A stretch of DNA of 64,000 nucleotides, taken from assembly GCA_910583925.1 (NCBI GenBank), contig CAJTZJ010000001.1, positions 149,511-213,510 on the forward strand, in the 5' to 3' direction. The position numbers and the translations under genes are program-made. The first letter of the stretch is position 1; every line of letters starts with the position of its first letter. Of this stretch, positions 1 through 8,417 are shown piece after piece. The notes under the pieces were generated by a model. That model did not search any database and was not told the origin of the DNA. It worked only from the letters and a program-made list of their open reading frames with translations. Origin of the DNA: an uncultured Eubacterium sp. (GTDB taxonomy: Bacteria > Bacillota > Clostridia > Oscillospirales > Acutalibacteraceae).

Positions 1-2555
1 CGGACGGCGAGGAAACAACTAAACCGGACGGCGAGGAAACGACTAAACCGGGCGGAGAAAATACAACCAACCCTGATGGAGAAGATACAACGAAACCCGG
101 CGGAGAAGACCCGGATGATGATTCAATTATAACGATTGATTCTATTCCTGATCATATTTGGACCGGAAGCGAAATTGAAGATTTTCCTGTTGTAAGAGAT
201 GGAAACAGAGTTCTTATCAAAGATGTAGATTATACTGTTGAATTCAAGAATAATATAGATGTCGGAACTGCTGAGGTTATTATTACCGGTAAAGGCAACT
301 ATGAAGGCGTTCTTACAACAACCTTTAAAATTACACCTCCTGCAACAACCGTAACAGTTAATTATTATATTCAGGATGGAAGCGGAAGAAAGCTTGCCGA
401 TGAAGTGGTAATAGACGGCTATATGGGAGATGTTTATTCAACAGCAGAATATACAAGAGATGATTTTTATGGATATCAGCTTGTTGAAGTTCCGGAAAAT
501 GTTAAAGGTGTTATGACGGATAAGCCTATCCATGTTGATTATTATTATGTTCTCAAATCTGCAAAGGTTATTGTAAATTATATTGATACAAACAATAATC
601 CTGTTGCTGATACTGAGGTTATTAACGGAAAAGTGTTTGATGAATTTGAAACACACCGCAAGGATATCAAAGGTTATAATCTTGTAGATGTTAATAATAA
701 TATGGAAACCGAAACAAAAGTTCAAAGCTTTTTCCGTTCTGTAGCGAAAGCATTATTTGCTGATAAAGCTTTAGATGATGTTTCGGGTGAAATGCAGGAA
801 AATGTTGTTATCATAAATTATATTTATGATTTGAGAGATGCTTCAGTTGTTTCTGATTATGTTGACGAAAACGGCAATAAACTTGCAGACAGTGAAACAC
901 AGGAAACAAAATATTTTGCGGACTATACTACTGAAGCAAAAGAAATTAAAGGCTATGAATTAAAGGAAACTCCTGTTAATGCAGCAGGCAAGATAGATGC
1001 TGATGAAACAGTTGTTACATTTGTATATGCGCTTAAGGATTCTTCGGTAATTATAAATTATGTTGATGAAAACGGCAAAGAAATTGCTGCTTCCGAATCA
1101 ACAACAGGCAAGTATTTTGAGAAATATACAACCTATCCAAAGACTGTTTTAGGCTATGAATTAATTGCTGCTTCTGACAATGCCGAAGGCACAAGAGAAG
1201 AAGATGTAATTCATGTTTATTATACCTATAAGCTTAAGGCTTCTACCGTTGTTGTTAATTATGTTGATATAAACGGCAAAGAAATTGCAGAAAGCGAAAC
1301 CTTAAACGGAAAGGTATTTGAAGAATATAAAACAGAAGCTAAACAGATTAACGGTTATCAGTTAACTATGCTTCCGGGAAATGCTAATGGTACATTTGCT
1401 GAAAATCAGCAGGTTGTAAATTATGTTTATGCTCTTAAAGGCTCAGGTGTTATTGCAAACTATGTTGATGAAGCAGGCAATAAACTCGCAGAAAGCGTTG
1501 CACAATACGGAAATGTTTTTGATGAATACTCTACCTCCGCAAAGGAAATTAAGGGCTATGAATTAGTTGCTGTTCCTGAGAATGCAGAAGGAGAGCTTAC
1601 AGAAGAATTGATAACTGTAAATTATGTTTACAGACTTAAGGATTCAAAGATTATCATTAACTATGTTGATGAAGACGGCAATGAAATTGCAGAAAGTGAT
1701 ATTGTTAGTGGTAAGGTATTTGATAGCTACAGTACATCTGCAAAGAATATTTATGAGTATTCCTTGATTTCATCAACAAATAATACCTCCGGCGAAATGA
1801 CAGAGGAAGATATTCTTGTTGTTTATACCTATAAGAAAGTTCTTAATATAGATACGGATGGCGACGGTAAACCGGATATTAATATAGATCCTGATAAGGA
1901 TGGAAAGCCAGATATCAATATAGATACAGATAAAGACGGAAAGCCTGATGTTAATATAGATACAGATAAGGACGGAAAGCCTGATGTTAATATAGATACA
2001 GATGGTGATGGAAAGCCTGATATCGATATAGATACAGATAAGGACGGAAAGCCGGATGTCAATATAGATACAGATAAGGACGGAAAGCCTGATGTCAATA
2101 TAGATACGGATGGCGACGGAAAGCCGGATGTCAATATAGATACAGATAAGGACGGAAAGCCTGATGTCAATATAGATACAGACGGTGATGGAAAGCCGGA
2201 TATCAATATAGATACAGACGGCGATGGAAAGCCTGATATCAATATAGATACAGACGGCGACGGAAAGCCTGATATCAATATAGATACAGACGGCGACAGT
2301 AAGGCTGATATTAATATTGATACAGATGATGACGGTAAAGCCGATATCAATCTTGATTTAGATGGCGATGGCATTGCAGATGCAAATATTGATACAAATG
2401 GCGATGGTATAGCAGATAAGAATATTATCGGTGCTGTAGATACAGGTTCATCGGATATGTTCAGAATGATTATGTACACTGCAATATCAATTGTTGCTGC
2501 TTTCCTCATTCTTGTTTTAATGATGAAGAATAAAAAGAAAGAAAAAGAAGCGTAA
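1..2555 (+). CDS. Giant cell-surface protein, 3' part (MucBP-like and acidic repeats)
   Basis: The reading frame is already open at base 3, so the start lies outside the window; about 850 residues are visible. In order: four 8-residue D/G-G-E-x-T-T-K-P repeats, a small beta-rich domain with a DYTVEFKNN motif (bacterial Ig-like type), seven MucBP-like repeats of about 65-70 residues (NYVDENGK...GYEL) from about 352 to 1843, sixteen 12-residue DTDGDGKPDINI-type repeats, then one hydrophobic helix and a KNKKKEKEA basic tail. MucBP repeats are known in adhesins of gut Firmicutes; the DxDxDG units resemble calcium-binding thrombospondin type 3 repeats. The tail has the layout of a sortase signal, but the motif before the helix reads AVDTG, without the usual proline, so wall anchoring is uncertain. 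A simple membrane anchor is the alternative. Function as an adhesin is inferred. Confidence 0.85.
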   Translation, partial: DGEETTKPDGEETTKPGGENTTNPDGEDTTKPGGEDPDDDSIITIDSIPDHIWTGSEIEDFPVVRDGNRVLIKDVDYTVEFKNNIDVGTAEVIITGKGNYEGVLTTTFKITPPATTVTVNYYIQDGSGRKLADEVVIDGYMGDVYSTAEYTRDDFYGYQLVEVPENVKGVMTDKPIHVDYYYVLKSAKVIVNYIDTNNNPVADTEVINGKVFDEFETHRKDIKGYNLVDVNNNMETETKVQSFFRSVAKALFADKALDDVSGEMQENVVIINYIYDLRDASVVSDYVDENGNKLADSETQETKYFADYTTEAKEIKGYELKETPVNAAGKIDADETVVTFVYALKDSSVIINYVDENGKEIAASESTTGKYFEKYTTYPKTVLGYELIAASDNAEGTREEDVIHVYYTYKLKASTVVVNYVDINGKEIAESETLNGKVFEEYKTEAKQINGYQLTMLPGNANGTFAENQQVVNYVYALKGSGVIANYVDEAGNKLAESVAQYGNVFDEYSTSAKEIKGYELVAVPENAEGELTEELITVNYVYRLKDSKIIINYVDEDGNEIAESDIVSGKVFDSYSTSAKNIYEYSLISSTNNTSGEMTEEDILVVYTYKKVLNIDTDGDGKPDINIDPDKDGKPDINIDTDKDGKPDVNIDTDKDGKPDVNIDTDGDGKPDIDIDTDKDGKPDVNIDTDKDGKPDVNIDTDGDGKPDVNIDTDKDGKPDVNIDTDGDGKPDINIDTDGDGKPDINIDTDGDGKPDINIDTDGDSKADINIDTDDDGKADINLDLDGDGIADANIDTNGDGIADKNIIGAVDTGSSDMFRMIMYTAISIVAAFLILVLMMKNKKKEKEA
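3..98 (+). repeat. Four tandem 24-bp units (8-residue linker repeat)
   Basis: In frame 3 the units read DGEETTKP, DGEETTKP, GGENTTNP and DGEDTTKP. They form an acidic, Thr/Pro-containing linker and probably continue upstream of the window edge. Confidence 0.85.
1851..2426 (+). repeat. Sixteen tandem 36-bp units encoding DTDGDGKPDINI-type repeats
   Basis: Sixteen units of exactly 12 codons follow one another without gaps. The first twelve are nearly identical at DNA level (D/K alternates at position 4, I/V at position 10); the last four drift (GKAD, GIAD). The DxDxDG spacing is that of EF-hand-like or thrombospondin type 3 calcium loops. The uniform units suggest recent expansion by slippage or recombination. 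Confidence 0.95.
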
Positions 2556-2567
2556 TCCATTAAATAT

Positions 2568-2603
2568 AAATACGGTCTGATGAATCAGACCGTATTTGTT
2601 TAT
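2568..2603 (+). terminator. Rho-independent terminator of the surface-protein gene
   Basis: A 13-bp perfect stem (2568-2580 with 2585-2597, loop TGAA) lies 12 bases after the stop codon and is followed by a T-rich stretch. Confidence 0.8.
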
Positions 2604-2622
2604 CATAAAGTTTAAAGCAAAT

Positions 2623-2653
2623 AAAAGCCGACTTGTTACAAGTCGGCTTTTAT
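2623..2653. terminator. Second hairpin terminator, bidirectional
   Basis: A 13-bp perfect stem (2623-2635 with 2639-2651, three-base loop) starts with A4 and ends with T4, so it can act on both strands between the convergent genes. Confidence 0.75.
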
Positions 2654-2732
2654 AATATGTATGATTATTCGTTTTTTATCAATTAAAGCAACAGATTCTT
2701 TAAATCTATCTTTCCGTTTAATCCAAAAATAC

Positions 2733-2762
2733 AAAAGCCCATCACCGAAGCAATGGGCTTTT
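2733..2762 (-). terminator. Terminator of the hyp operon
   Basis: A 10-bp stem (2733-2742 with 2753-2762) lies 20 bases past the stop of the last minus-strand gene; read on the minus strand it ends in a T-rich run. Confidence 0.75.
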
Positions 2763-2782
2763 TATGTTGTTTAATCAGATAA

Positions 2783-3829
2783 TCAAGCAGTTTTGTTTGC
2801 CTTAGCCGCTCTTTCAAGAGCAAGCTTATAATCTTTCTGATCAGTGAAAATCTCATTTTTATATGGATTTTTCTTCTGCTTCTTAGCACGCATAATAATT
2901 GCGGTAAGAACGCAGACATTAATGCCAAGAGCGAGGATAGCTATAATAGCCTGTGCTTTTGGATTTGCGCTTGTAGGCATTGCAGTTGCATCACCCATTA
3001 CATATCCTTCCGGATAAACGGATGTGATAACGGAGAATTTGCTTCTGTCAAGGAAGATTGGGAATACCTGAGCGAACATACACCAAAGTGCCAGTGTGTT
3101 TGCTCTGTTCTGAATCCAACCGCCTTTGTTCCAGAATGCGTTTGCAAATGTAGGAGCAAGAAGAAGAGCAAGACCGCAGTACCATGAGTGATTTGGAAGG
3201 TTAAGATAAGTATACTCAAAGTTCCAGATATCATATGCAAGAATGTAGCACCATGTCATGTCAGGCCAAAGCATATCCTGCTTATTCTTTGAGGTATAGA
3301 TACCCCACCAGCCTGTCATACAAAGGATATTGATGATTCCGGCAAAACCATTGAGCCAGTTCCACCAACCGCCGTAGATCCAAACATTCTCTGATGAGAA
3401 CCACCAGCCGCCTGTGAAGCCGCCTTTGATAGCTGATTCAAAGTCTGAAGCAACTGCAATAAGAATGTTGATTGCAACGATTAAAAACGGAAAAATCTTA
3501 AACCAGTCTTTTTTTCCGATGTTCCACTTGTATTTTAGCATCATAAAGCCGATACAGCCTGCTGTTGCAGCATATAACTTAGCATAGTGGAACCAACCGT
3601 TCATATAAATGTGTGTTTGATTGTTTACTGCCCATTCAGCACCTAATTTAGCGCCGATAGCAACAGCAACAAAGTAAACCGTTAAAGCTGCCGGTAATAC
3701 AAAGAATAATGCAATACCGCCTGCTTTAGTACGGCGAGCAATCTCGTTAAAAATAACGAGAGCAGCGAAAACAAGCACCCAGCCTAAAAGCTGATAAAGT
3801 GCGTTATCGCCATAAATTTGGAATAACAT
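2783..3829 (-). CDS. Polytopic membrane protein, DUF5692-like
   Basis: 348 residues with about eight to nine hydrophobic segments and a striking number of tryptophans (several WW and GGWW motifs). The family resembles what I remember as DUF5692, membrane proteins of unknown function in gut anaerobes; this was not checked against a database. The C-terminus is basic and cytoplasmic-looking. The start is set by a GGGAGGATT ribosome site 3 bases before the ATG. It is the last gene of the hypB - oxidoreductase - hypA series, 79 bases after hypA, and is closed by a hairpin. A role as membrane partner of the upstream oxidoreductase or as a small-solute or metal channel is only inferred from this position. 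Confidence 0.75.
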   Translation of the reverse strand: MLFQIYGDNALYQLLGWVLVFAALVIFNEIARRTKAGGIALFFVLPAALTVYFVAVAIGAKLGAEWAVNNQTHIYMNGWFHYAKLYAATAGCIGFMMLKYKWNIGKKDWFKIFPFLIVAINILIAVASDFESAIKGGFTGGWWFSSENVWIYGGWWNWLNGFAGIINILCMTGWWGIYTSKNKQDMLWPDMTWCYILAYDIWNFEYTYLNLPNHSWYCGLALLLAPTFANAFWNKGGWIQNRANTLALWCMFAQVFPIFLDRSKFSVITSVYPEGYVMGDATAMPTSANPKAQAIIAILALGINVCVLTAIIMRAKKQKKNPYKNEIFTDQKDYKLALERAAKANKTA

Positions 3830-3908
3830 AGTAATCCTCCCTTAAAAATATGTATTATATAGGCTCAAGAAAAGTGAACCTTAGCTTAACTGTTTTGGCT
3901 GATGTTGA

Positions 3909-4253
3909 TTAAACAGCCTCTATTTCCTTTATATTAATTTCATTTCCGGAAATAAGGTAAGTGCTTTCAGATTTGCAGTTCGGGCATATTTTGCCGTGTT
4001 CAACTGTTTTATAAGTGTCTTTGCAGCCTTCGCAATAGGTTACCGCAGGAATAACCTCAATAACAAGCTTCGCACCGTTCATAAGCTCTTTTTTTGCACA
4101 TGCCCAGCTCCAGCAGTCATCAAGATAATTATGAAGAACACCCGAAACCTCTCCAAGCTCAATCGTAACAGAATTGACTTTTTTCAGCTTGTTTTGGGAT
4201 GCAACATCTTCAACGCTTTTTATTATGTGAAAAACAATTCCAAGCTCATGCAT
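3909..4253 (-). CDS. hypA: Nickel metallochaperone HypA
   Basis: 114 residues, the usual HypA length. It begins MHELG, where the N-terminal Met-His-Glu is the nickel site in the family, and carries the zinc-site pairs CEGC and CPNC about residues 74-93. HypA delivers nickel with HypB to [NiFe] hydrogenase, and in some bacteria to urease. The start lies 5 bases after the stop of the oxidoreductase gene, so the two are co-transcribed and probably translationally coupled. No hypCDEF or [NiFe] hydrogenase genes lie in the window; the client here is unknown. Confidence 0.93.
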   Translation of the reverse strand: MHELGIVFHIIKSVEDVASQNKLKKVNSVTIELGEVSGVLHNYLDDCWSWACAKKELMNGAKLVIEVIPAVTYCEGCKDTYKTVEHGKICPNCKSESTYLISGNEINIKEIEAV

Positions 4254-4258
4254 AGTTA

Positions 4259-7078
4259 TCAGCCTTTTTTAGCACGCTTAATTTTGATTTGTCTTTTAAG
4301 CATATATGGCAGAATTGCTTTCATTTTGTCATCTGAATTAACCATAGTGCTGCATTCGGGGTTTTCACGATGAAGCTTGATTGCATCAAATTCACATTTC
4401 GTAGTGCAGACACCGCAGCCGATACACTTGTTTTCATCAACAACCGAAGCGCCGCATCCAAGGCAGCGAGCAGTTTCAATCTTAACCTGAGCTTCAGTTA
4501 ATGCCTTGTGAGCATCTTTGAAGGACTTTTTGTGGTCAATGCTTTTATCCGTTTCAGGAATTTGTCTTGATGAATTATCGTAGCTTTCAATGCGGATATC
4601 ATTCTTGTTCAGCTCAATGAAATCTCTTCTGTTTCTGCCGATTGTAAGGCTTGCATTGTAATGAACAAAGCGATGGATTGACTCGGCGCCTTCCTTACCT
4701 GCTGCAATAGCATCAATAGCAAATTTAGGACCGGTGTAAACATCGCCTCCTACGAAAATATCCTCTTGTGCTGTCTGATATGTAAGACTGTCTGCAACAG
4801 GGGAATTTGCTGTTCCGAGTTCAACACTTTCTTTTTCAAGAAGATTGCCCCACACAATGCTTTGACCGATTGAAAGATATACATTATCGCATTCAATCGT
4901 TTTCGTGTCGTTTTCATCATACTGAGGATTGAATTTGCCGTCAGCATCCTTAACAGCTACGCACTTTTTAAGTACAATGCCTTTAACCTTTCCGTTTTCG
5001 GTAAGGATTTCCTTAGGACCCCAGCCATTGAATATTTCAATGCCTTCATCCTCTGTTTCAAATATCTCTTCGTCAGAAGCAGGCATTTCTTCTCTGTTTT
5101 CAAGGCAGTACATTCCTAAAACATCCGCACCGCAGCGTTTTGAAGATCTTGCAACATCAACTGCTACATTGCCGCCGCCGATAACAACTGTTTTTTTGCC
5201 GTTAAGGTCTAATTCATGGTTTTCTGCAATTTTATGAAGAATATCAACAGCGCTCATAACACCGTCAGCGTCTTCGCCTGCAATACCTGCCTTTCGGCTG
5301 CCCTGGCAACCGATAGCAATGTAAAATGCTTCGTAGCCCTGTTTTCTTAATTCGTCAAGTGTAATGTCCTTTCCTACTTCAACGCCGCATTTGATTTCAA
5401 CGCCAAGCTGGCGGATGATATCAATCTCAGCCTCAACAACATCTTTCTCAAGCTTGTAGGAAGGAATACCATAGGTAAGCATACCGCCCGCTTTTTCATT
5501 CTTTTCAAAAACGGTTGGTCTGTATCCTGTTGTTGCAAGGTAATAAGCACAGGAAAGTCCCGCAGGACCTCCGCCTATAATTGCTATCTTATTATTAAAT
5601 TCGCCGCGGTTTGATGGAATAATCTTTTCGGGAATATATCTTGTTTCTGCATCAAGATCCTTTTGTGCTATGAATCTTTTAACCTCGTCAATTGCAACTG
5701 CCTCGTCAATAGTTCCTCTTGTGCAGGCATCCTCGCATCGTCTGTTACATACTCTTCCGCAAACAGCAGGAAATGGATTTTCTTTTTTGATAAGAGCCAG
5801 AGCATCAGTATATCTGCCCTGTGCAGCCATTTTAATATATCCCTGAACAGCAATGTGAGCAGGGCAGGCAGTTTTGCATGGCGCTGTGCCTGTATCATAA
5901 CAGTTGATTCTGTTTTTATCTCTGTAATCGGGACTCCATTTGTCTTTGCCCCATTTAACTGCATCCGGAAGCTCCTGCTTCGGATATGTAACCTCGCTTC
6001 CGTCTTTTTTGCAAAGCTTCTGTCCAAGCTTAACAGCACCTGCAGGGCAGTATTCCACACAGCGTCCGCAAGCAACGCAATCCTTGGCTTCAACTCTTGC
6101 AACATAAGCGGAACGGCTCATGTTCGGTGTGTTGAATAACTGTGAGGTGCGAAGTGCATTACAAACTTTAACCTGACAGTTACAGATAGCAAAAATTTTG
6201 TTTTCCCCGTCAATGTTTGTTATCTGATGAACAAAACCGTTGTCCTCGGCACGCTGAAGGATTTCCATAACCTTTTCACGAGTAATATAATGACCCTTGT
6301 TGGTTTCAACAAGATAATCAGCCATATCGCCGACACCTATGCACCAATCCTCAGGATCATCAGCACAGCCTTCGCCCAATATCGCTCTTGAATAACGGCA
6401 TGAGCATGGACCTGCTGCATACTTTCCGTCATATTTATCAAGCCAGTGTGAAATATGCTCAACGGGAACGGATTTATTTTCCATTTCTATTGCTTTTTCA
6501 ACCGGAATAACATGCATACCGATTCCTGCTCCTCCCGGGGGAACCATAGGTGTAATAACTTCAAGAGGAAGCTGGGTCATTCTTTCAAAGAAGCTGGCAA
6601 CCTCGGGATGTTCAACAATATTTTCCCATTTCATATTAAAGAATTCGGCACTTCCCGGAACAAACATGGGAAGTACATACTGCTTTTCGTGTTCGGGGTT
6701 TTCCCAGTTGTATTCAATTAAACCAATCTGAGCCATTTCGTCAAGAATTTTCTCAAGATAGGCTTCGTCCCTGCCGGTTGCTTTGATAATTTCAGGCATT
6801 TTCATGCCTTTGTGAACCTTCATTTTCAGTGCAACCTCTGCCATTTCATCGGAAACCATTGCCGCAAGTCCCCAATATTCAGGGTCGTTAACTGTCATTG
6901 TTTCGCCGACCTTTGGAAGCCATGGCAGTTTATAGAGAATTCTGTCCGTAATTTTTTTGCCAAGCTTTAAAATTAATTTTCTCGGCGGTTCATCGCTGTG
7001 GTTTTCATAGTAGTGCATAATGCGTTCTGCACTCGGATAAGATTTGCCTTTTATCTTATCAAATTTATATTCATACAT
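4259..7078 (-). CDS. Multi-cluster Fe-S/FAD NAD(P)H-dependent oxidoreductase (GltD-like)
   Basis: 939 residues. Residues 1 to about 130 look like a winged-helix or docking region. A Cys-rich segment follows (CSC near 222, then CxCxxxC near 300), a single 4Fe-4S motif CVACGRC at about 332, a glutamate-synthase small-subunit type Fe-S domain (CYDTG, CKTACP, CGRVCNRRC) around 395-490, the FAD motif GGGPAG near 501, the NAD(P) motif GGGNVAVD near 633, and a C-terminal ferredoxin domain with CLGC and CIGCGVC near 883. This is a soluble enzyme that moves electrons between NAD(P)H and low-potential carriers. Its place between hypB and hypA points to a nickel or hydrogen process; the true acceptor is not visible. 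The start has a GGGGGA ribosome site 9 bases upstream. Confidence 0.85.
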   Translation of the reverse strand: MYEYKFDKIKGKSYPSAERIMHYYENHSDEPPRKLILKLGKKITDRILYKLPWLPKVGETMTVNDPEYWGLAAMVSDEMAEVALKMKVHKGMKMPEIIKATGRDEAYLEKILDEMAQIGLIEYNWENPEHEKQYVLPMFVPGSAEFFNMKWENIVEHPEVASFFERMTQLPLEVITPMVPPGGAGIGMHVIPVEKAIEMENKSVPVEHISHWLDKYDGKYAAGPCSCRYSRAILGEGCADDPEDWCIGVGDMADYLVETNKGHYITREKVMEILQRAEDNGFVHQITNIDGENKIFAICNCQVKVCNALRTSQLFNTPNMSRSAYVARVEAKDCVACGRCVEYCPAGAVKLGQKLCKKDGSEVTYPKQELPDAVKWGKDKWSPDYRDKNRINCYDTGTAPCKTACPAHIAVQGYIKMAAQGRYTDALALIKKENPFPAVCGRVCNRRCEDACTRGTIDEAVAIDEVKRFIAQKDLDAETRYIPEKIIPSNRGEFNNKIAIIGGGPAGLSCAYYLATTGYRPTVFEKNEKAGGMLTYGIPSYKLEKDVVEAEIDIIRQLGVEIKCGVEVGKDITLDELRKQGYEAFYIAIGCQGSRKAGIAGEDADGVMSAVDILHKIAENHELDLNGKKTVVIGGGNVAVDVARSSKRCGADVLGMYCLENREEMPASDEEIFETEDEGIEIFNGWGPKEILTENGKVKGIVLKKCVAVKDADGKFNPQYDENDTKTIECDNVYLSIGQSIVWGNLLEKESVELGTANSPVADSLTYQTAQEDIFVGGDVYTGPKFAIDAIAAGKEGAESIHRFVHYNASLTIGRNRRDFIELNKNDIRIESYDNSSRQIPETDKSIDHKKSFKDAHKALTEAQVKIETARCLGCGASVVDENKCIGCGVCTTKCEFDAIKLHRENPECSTMVNSDDKMKAILPYMLKRQIKIKRAKKG

Positions 7079-7127
7079 ATAAATCCCCCTTTTGAATTTT
7101 ATTGGGTATTATTTAAAATGAGAAAGT

Positions 7128-7796
7128 TTATTTTTTCCATTTCTTAACTTCGCTGTTAAGCCATTCAGCCCATTCTTCTATGCCTTCTCCGCTTTTAGCA
7201 CAAATGGTAAATACTTTGGCTTTCGGATTTCTTTCGTGAATGTATTTCTTACATTTTTCAACATCGAAATCAAAATAGGGAAGTACATCCATTTTGTTTA
7301 TCAGAACAACATCACTTATTGAAAACATAAGCGGATACTTAAGCGGTTTGTCATCACCCTCGGGAACAGAAAGAATCATTGCATTTTTAACGGCGCCTGT
7401 GTCAAATTCCGCAGGGCAAACAAGGTTGCCGACATTCTCCAGGATAGCTAAATCTACATCTTCCGTATTCAGCGCCTCCAGCCCCTGCCTTGTCATTTCA
7501 GCATCAAGATGGCACATACCGCCTGTATGAAGCTGTATTGCTTTTACTCCTGTTTCAGCTATTTTTTTAGCATCAACATCGCTGTCGATATCAGCTTCCA
7601 TAACACCTATTTTAATCTTGTCTTTCAGAGTGTTGATTGTAGCCTTAAGTGTTGTTGTTTTTCCCGAACCGGGAGAGGACATTAAATTGAGTAAAAATAC
7701 ACCTTTTTCTTTTAGGCTCTCTCTTAAATGCTCTGCCTGCTCATCATTGTTTTTGAAAACACTTTGTTTTATTTCTATTATTTTTACTTCGTCCAT
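7128..7796 (-). CDS. hypB: Nickel-incorporation GTPase HypB
   Basis: 222 residues with the SIMIBI GTPase P-loop SSPGSGKTT near residue 42, the metal-site segment GGMCHLDAEM, and NKMD for guanine recognition. It lacks the His-rich stretch and the N-terminal CxxCGC motif found in some HypB proteins, so it is the short type. A GTG two codons upstream (7802) is also in frame, but the AGGTG ribosome site is 8 bases from the ATG at 7796 and only 2 from the GTG, so the ATG is chosen. First gene of the operon, 49 bases before the oxidoreductase gene. Confidence 0.93.
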   Translation of the reverse strand: MDEVKIIEIKQSVFKNNDEQAEHLRESLKEKGVFLLNLMSSPGSGKTTTLKATINTLKDKIKIGVMEADIDSDVDAKKIAETGVKAIQLHTGGMCHLDAEMTRQGLEALNTEDVDLAILENVGNLVCPAEFDTGAVKNAMILSVPEGDDKPLKYPLMFSISDVVLINKMDVLPYFDFDVEKCKKYIHERNPKAKVFTICAKSGEGIEEWAEWLNSEVKKWKK

Positions 7797-7829
7797 GTTC
7801 ACGCACCTATGTATTATGTTTTGTATATT

Positions 7830-7858
7830 ATTTTAACATTTTGTTAATTAATTCTCAA
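7830..7858 (-). promoter_or_regulatory. Candidate sigma-A promoter of the hypB operon
   Basis: On the minus strand: TTGAGA, 17-base spacer, TAAAAT, about 35 bases upstream of the hypB ATG. Confidence 0.5.
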
Positions 7859-8134
7859 TATCTAAATATTCAATTTAATGATTTTTTATATTTTTGGTTA
7901 TTTTGTAAAAAAACATGTGAATATTTTATGAATAATAACAATGGATTTTGTCTTTTTGATTTACAGAAGTTTAAAAGTGACACAAGGGTGTAATGCAGCA
8001 ATTTGAGAGTGATATATTTGAATTTTACGAATATATGTATAAAGCACTCTTATTTAATATAAAATAAGCTGTTATAATCTGTATTTTGTTGCATTGTATC
8101 GGATAAAAATATTTCAACTTTTCAAATTTGGGTA

Positions 8135-8163
8135 TTGACTATTTAATAATATAATGGTATTAT
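8135..8163 (+). promoter_or_regulatory. Promoter of the tRNA pair
   Basis: TTGACT, 17-base spacer, TATTAT, ending 21 bases before the first tRNA. The 380 bases between hypB and the tRNAs are otherwise AT-rich with no supportable gene. Confidence 0.65.
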
Positions 8164-8184
8164 ACTAAAGCATTAACGAGATTT

Positions 8185-8261
8185 GGGCCATTAGCTCAGT
8201 TGGTCAGAGCTCCCGGCTCATAACCGGTCGGTCCGGGGTTCGAGTCCCTGATGGCCCACCA
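8185..8261 (+). tRNA. tRNA with CAU anticodon (elongator Met or Ile2)
   Basis: 77 bases with CCA encoded. The acceptor stem GGGCCAT/ATGGCCC, D stem GCTC/GAGC, anticodon stem around loop CTCATAA (anticodon 8219-8221) and T stem all pair. It is not the initiator type. CAU in this context is either elongator methionine or isoleucine-2, whose C34 is changed to lysidine by TilS. C4-G69 and C5-G68, known TilS identity pairs in E. coli, are present and lean to Ile2, but do not settle it. Confidence 0.93.
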
Positions 8262-8266
8262 AATCT

Positions 8267-8342
8267 AGGGGTATAGCTCAGTTGGTAGAGCAGCGGTCTC
8301 CAAAACCGCGTGCCGAGGGTTCAAGTCCTTCTGCCCCTGCCA
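8267..8342 (+). tRNA. tRNA-Trp (CCA)
   Basis: 76 bases with CCA encoded; acceptor AGGGGTA/TGCCCCT, anticodon loop CTCCAAA with anticodon CCA at 8300-8302, discriminator G. It sits 5 bases after the preceding tRNA, so both are processed from one transcript. Confidence 0.95.
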
Positions 8343-8374
8343 TATTAGGACTACAAAATAGATGTCAGTCCGTG

Positions 8375-8400
8375 AAACCCCGATTATATCGGGGTTTTTT
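8375..8400 (+). terminator. Terminator of the tRNA operon
   Basis: A 9-bp stem (8375-8383 with 8389-8397) with a T6 tail, 32 bases after tRNA-Trp. Confidence 0.85.
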
Positions 8401-8417
8401 GCATATTAAGAGGCGAA

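Noticed and set aside
1829..2560. A long minus-strand frame opposite the acidic repeats
   Set aside because: It arises only because the 36-bp repeat lacks stops in that frame. Its Ser/Pro-rich repeat product has no ribosome site or family.
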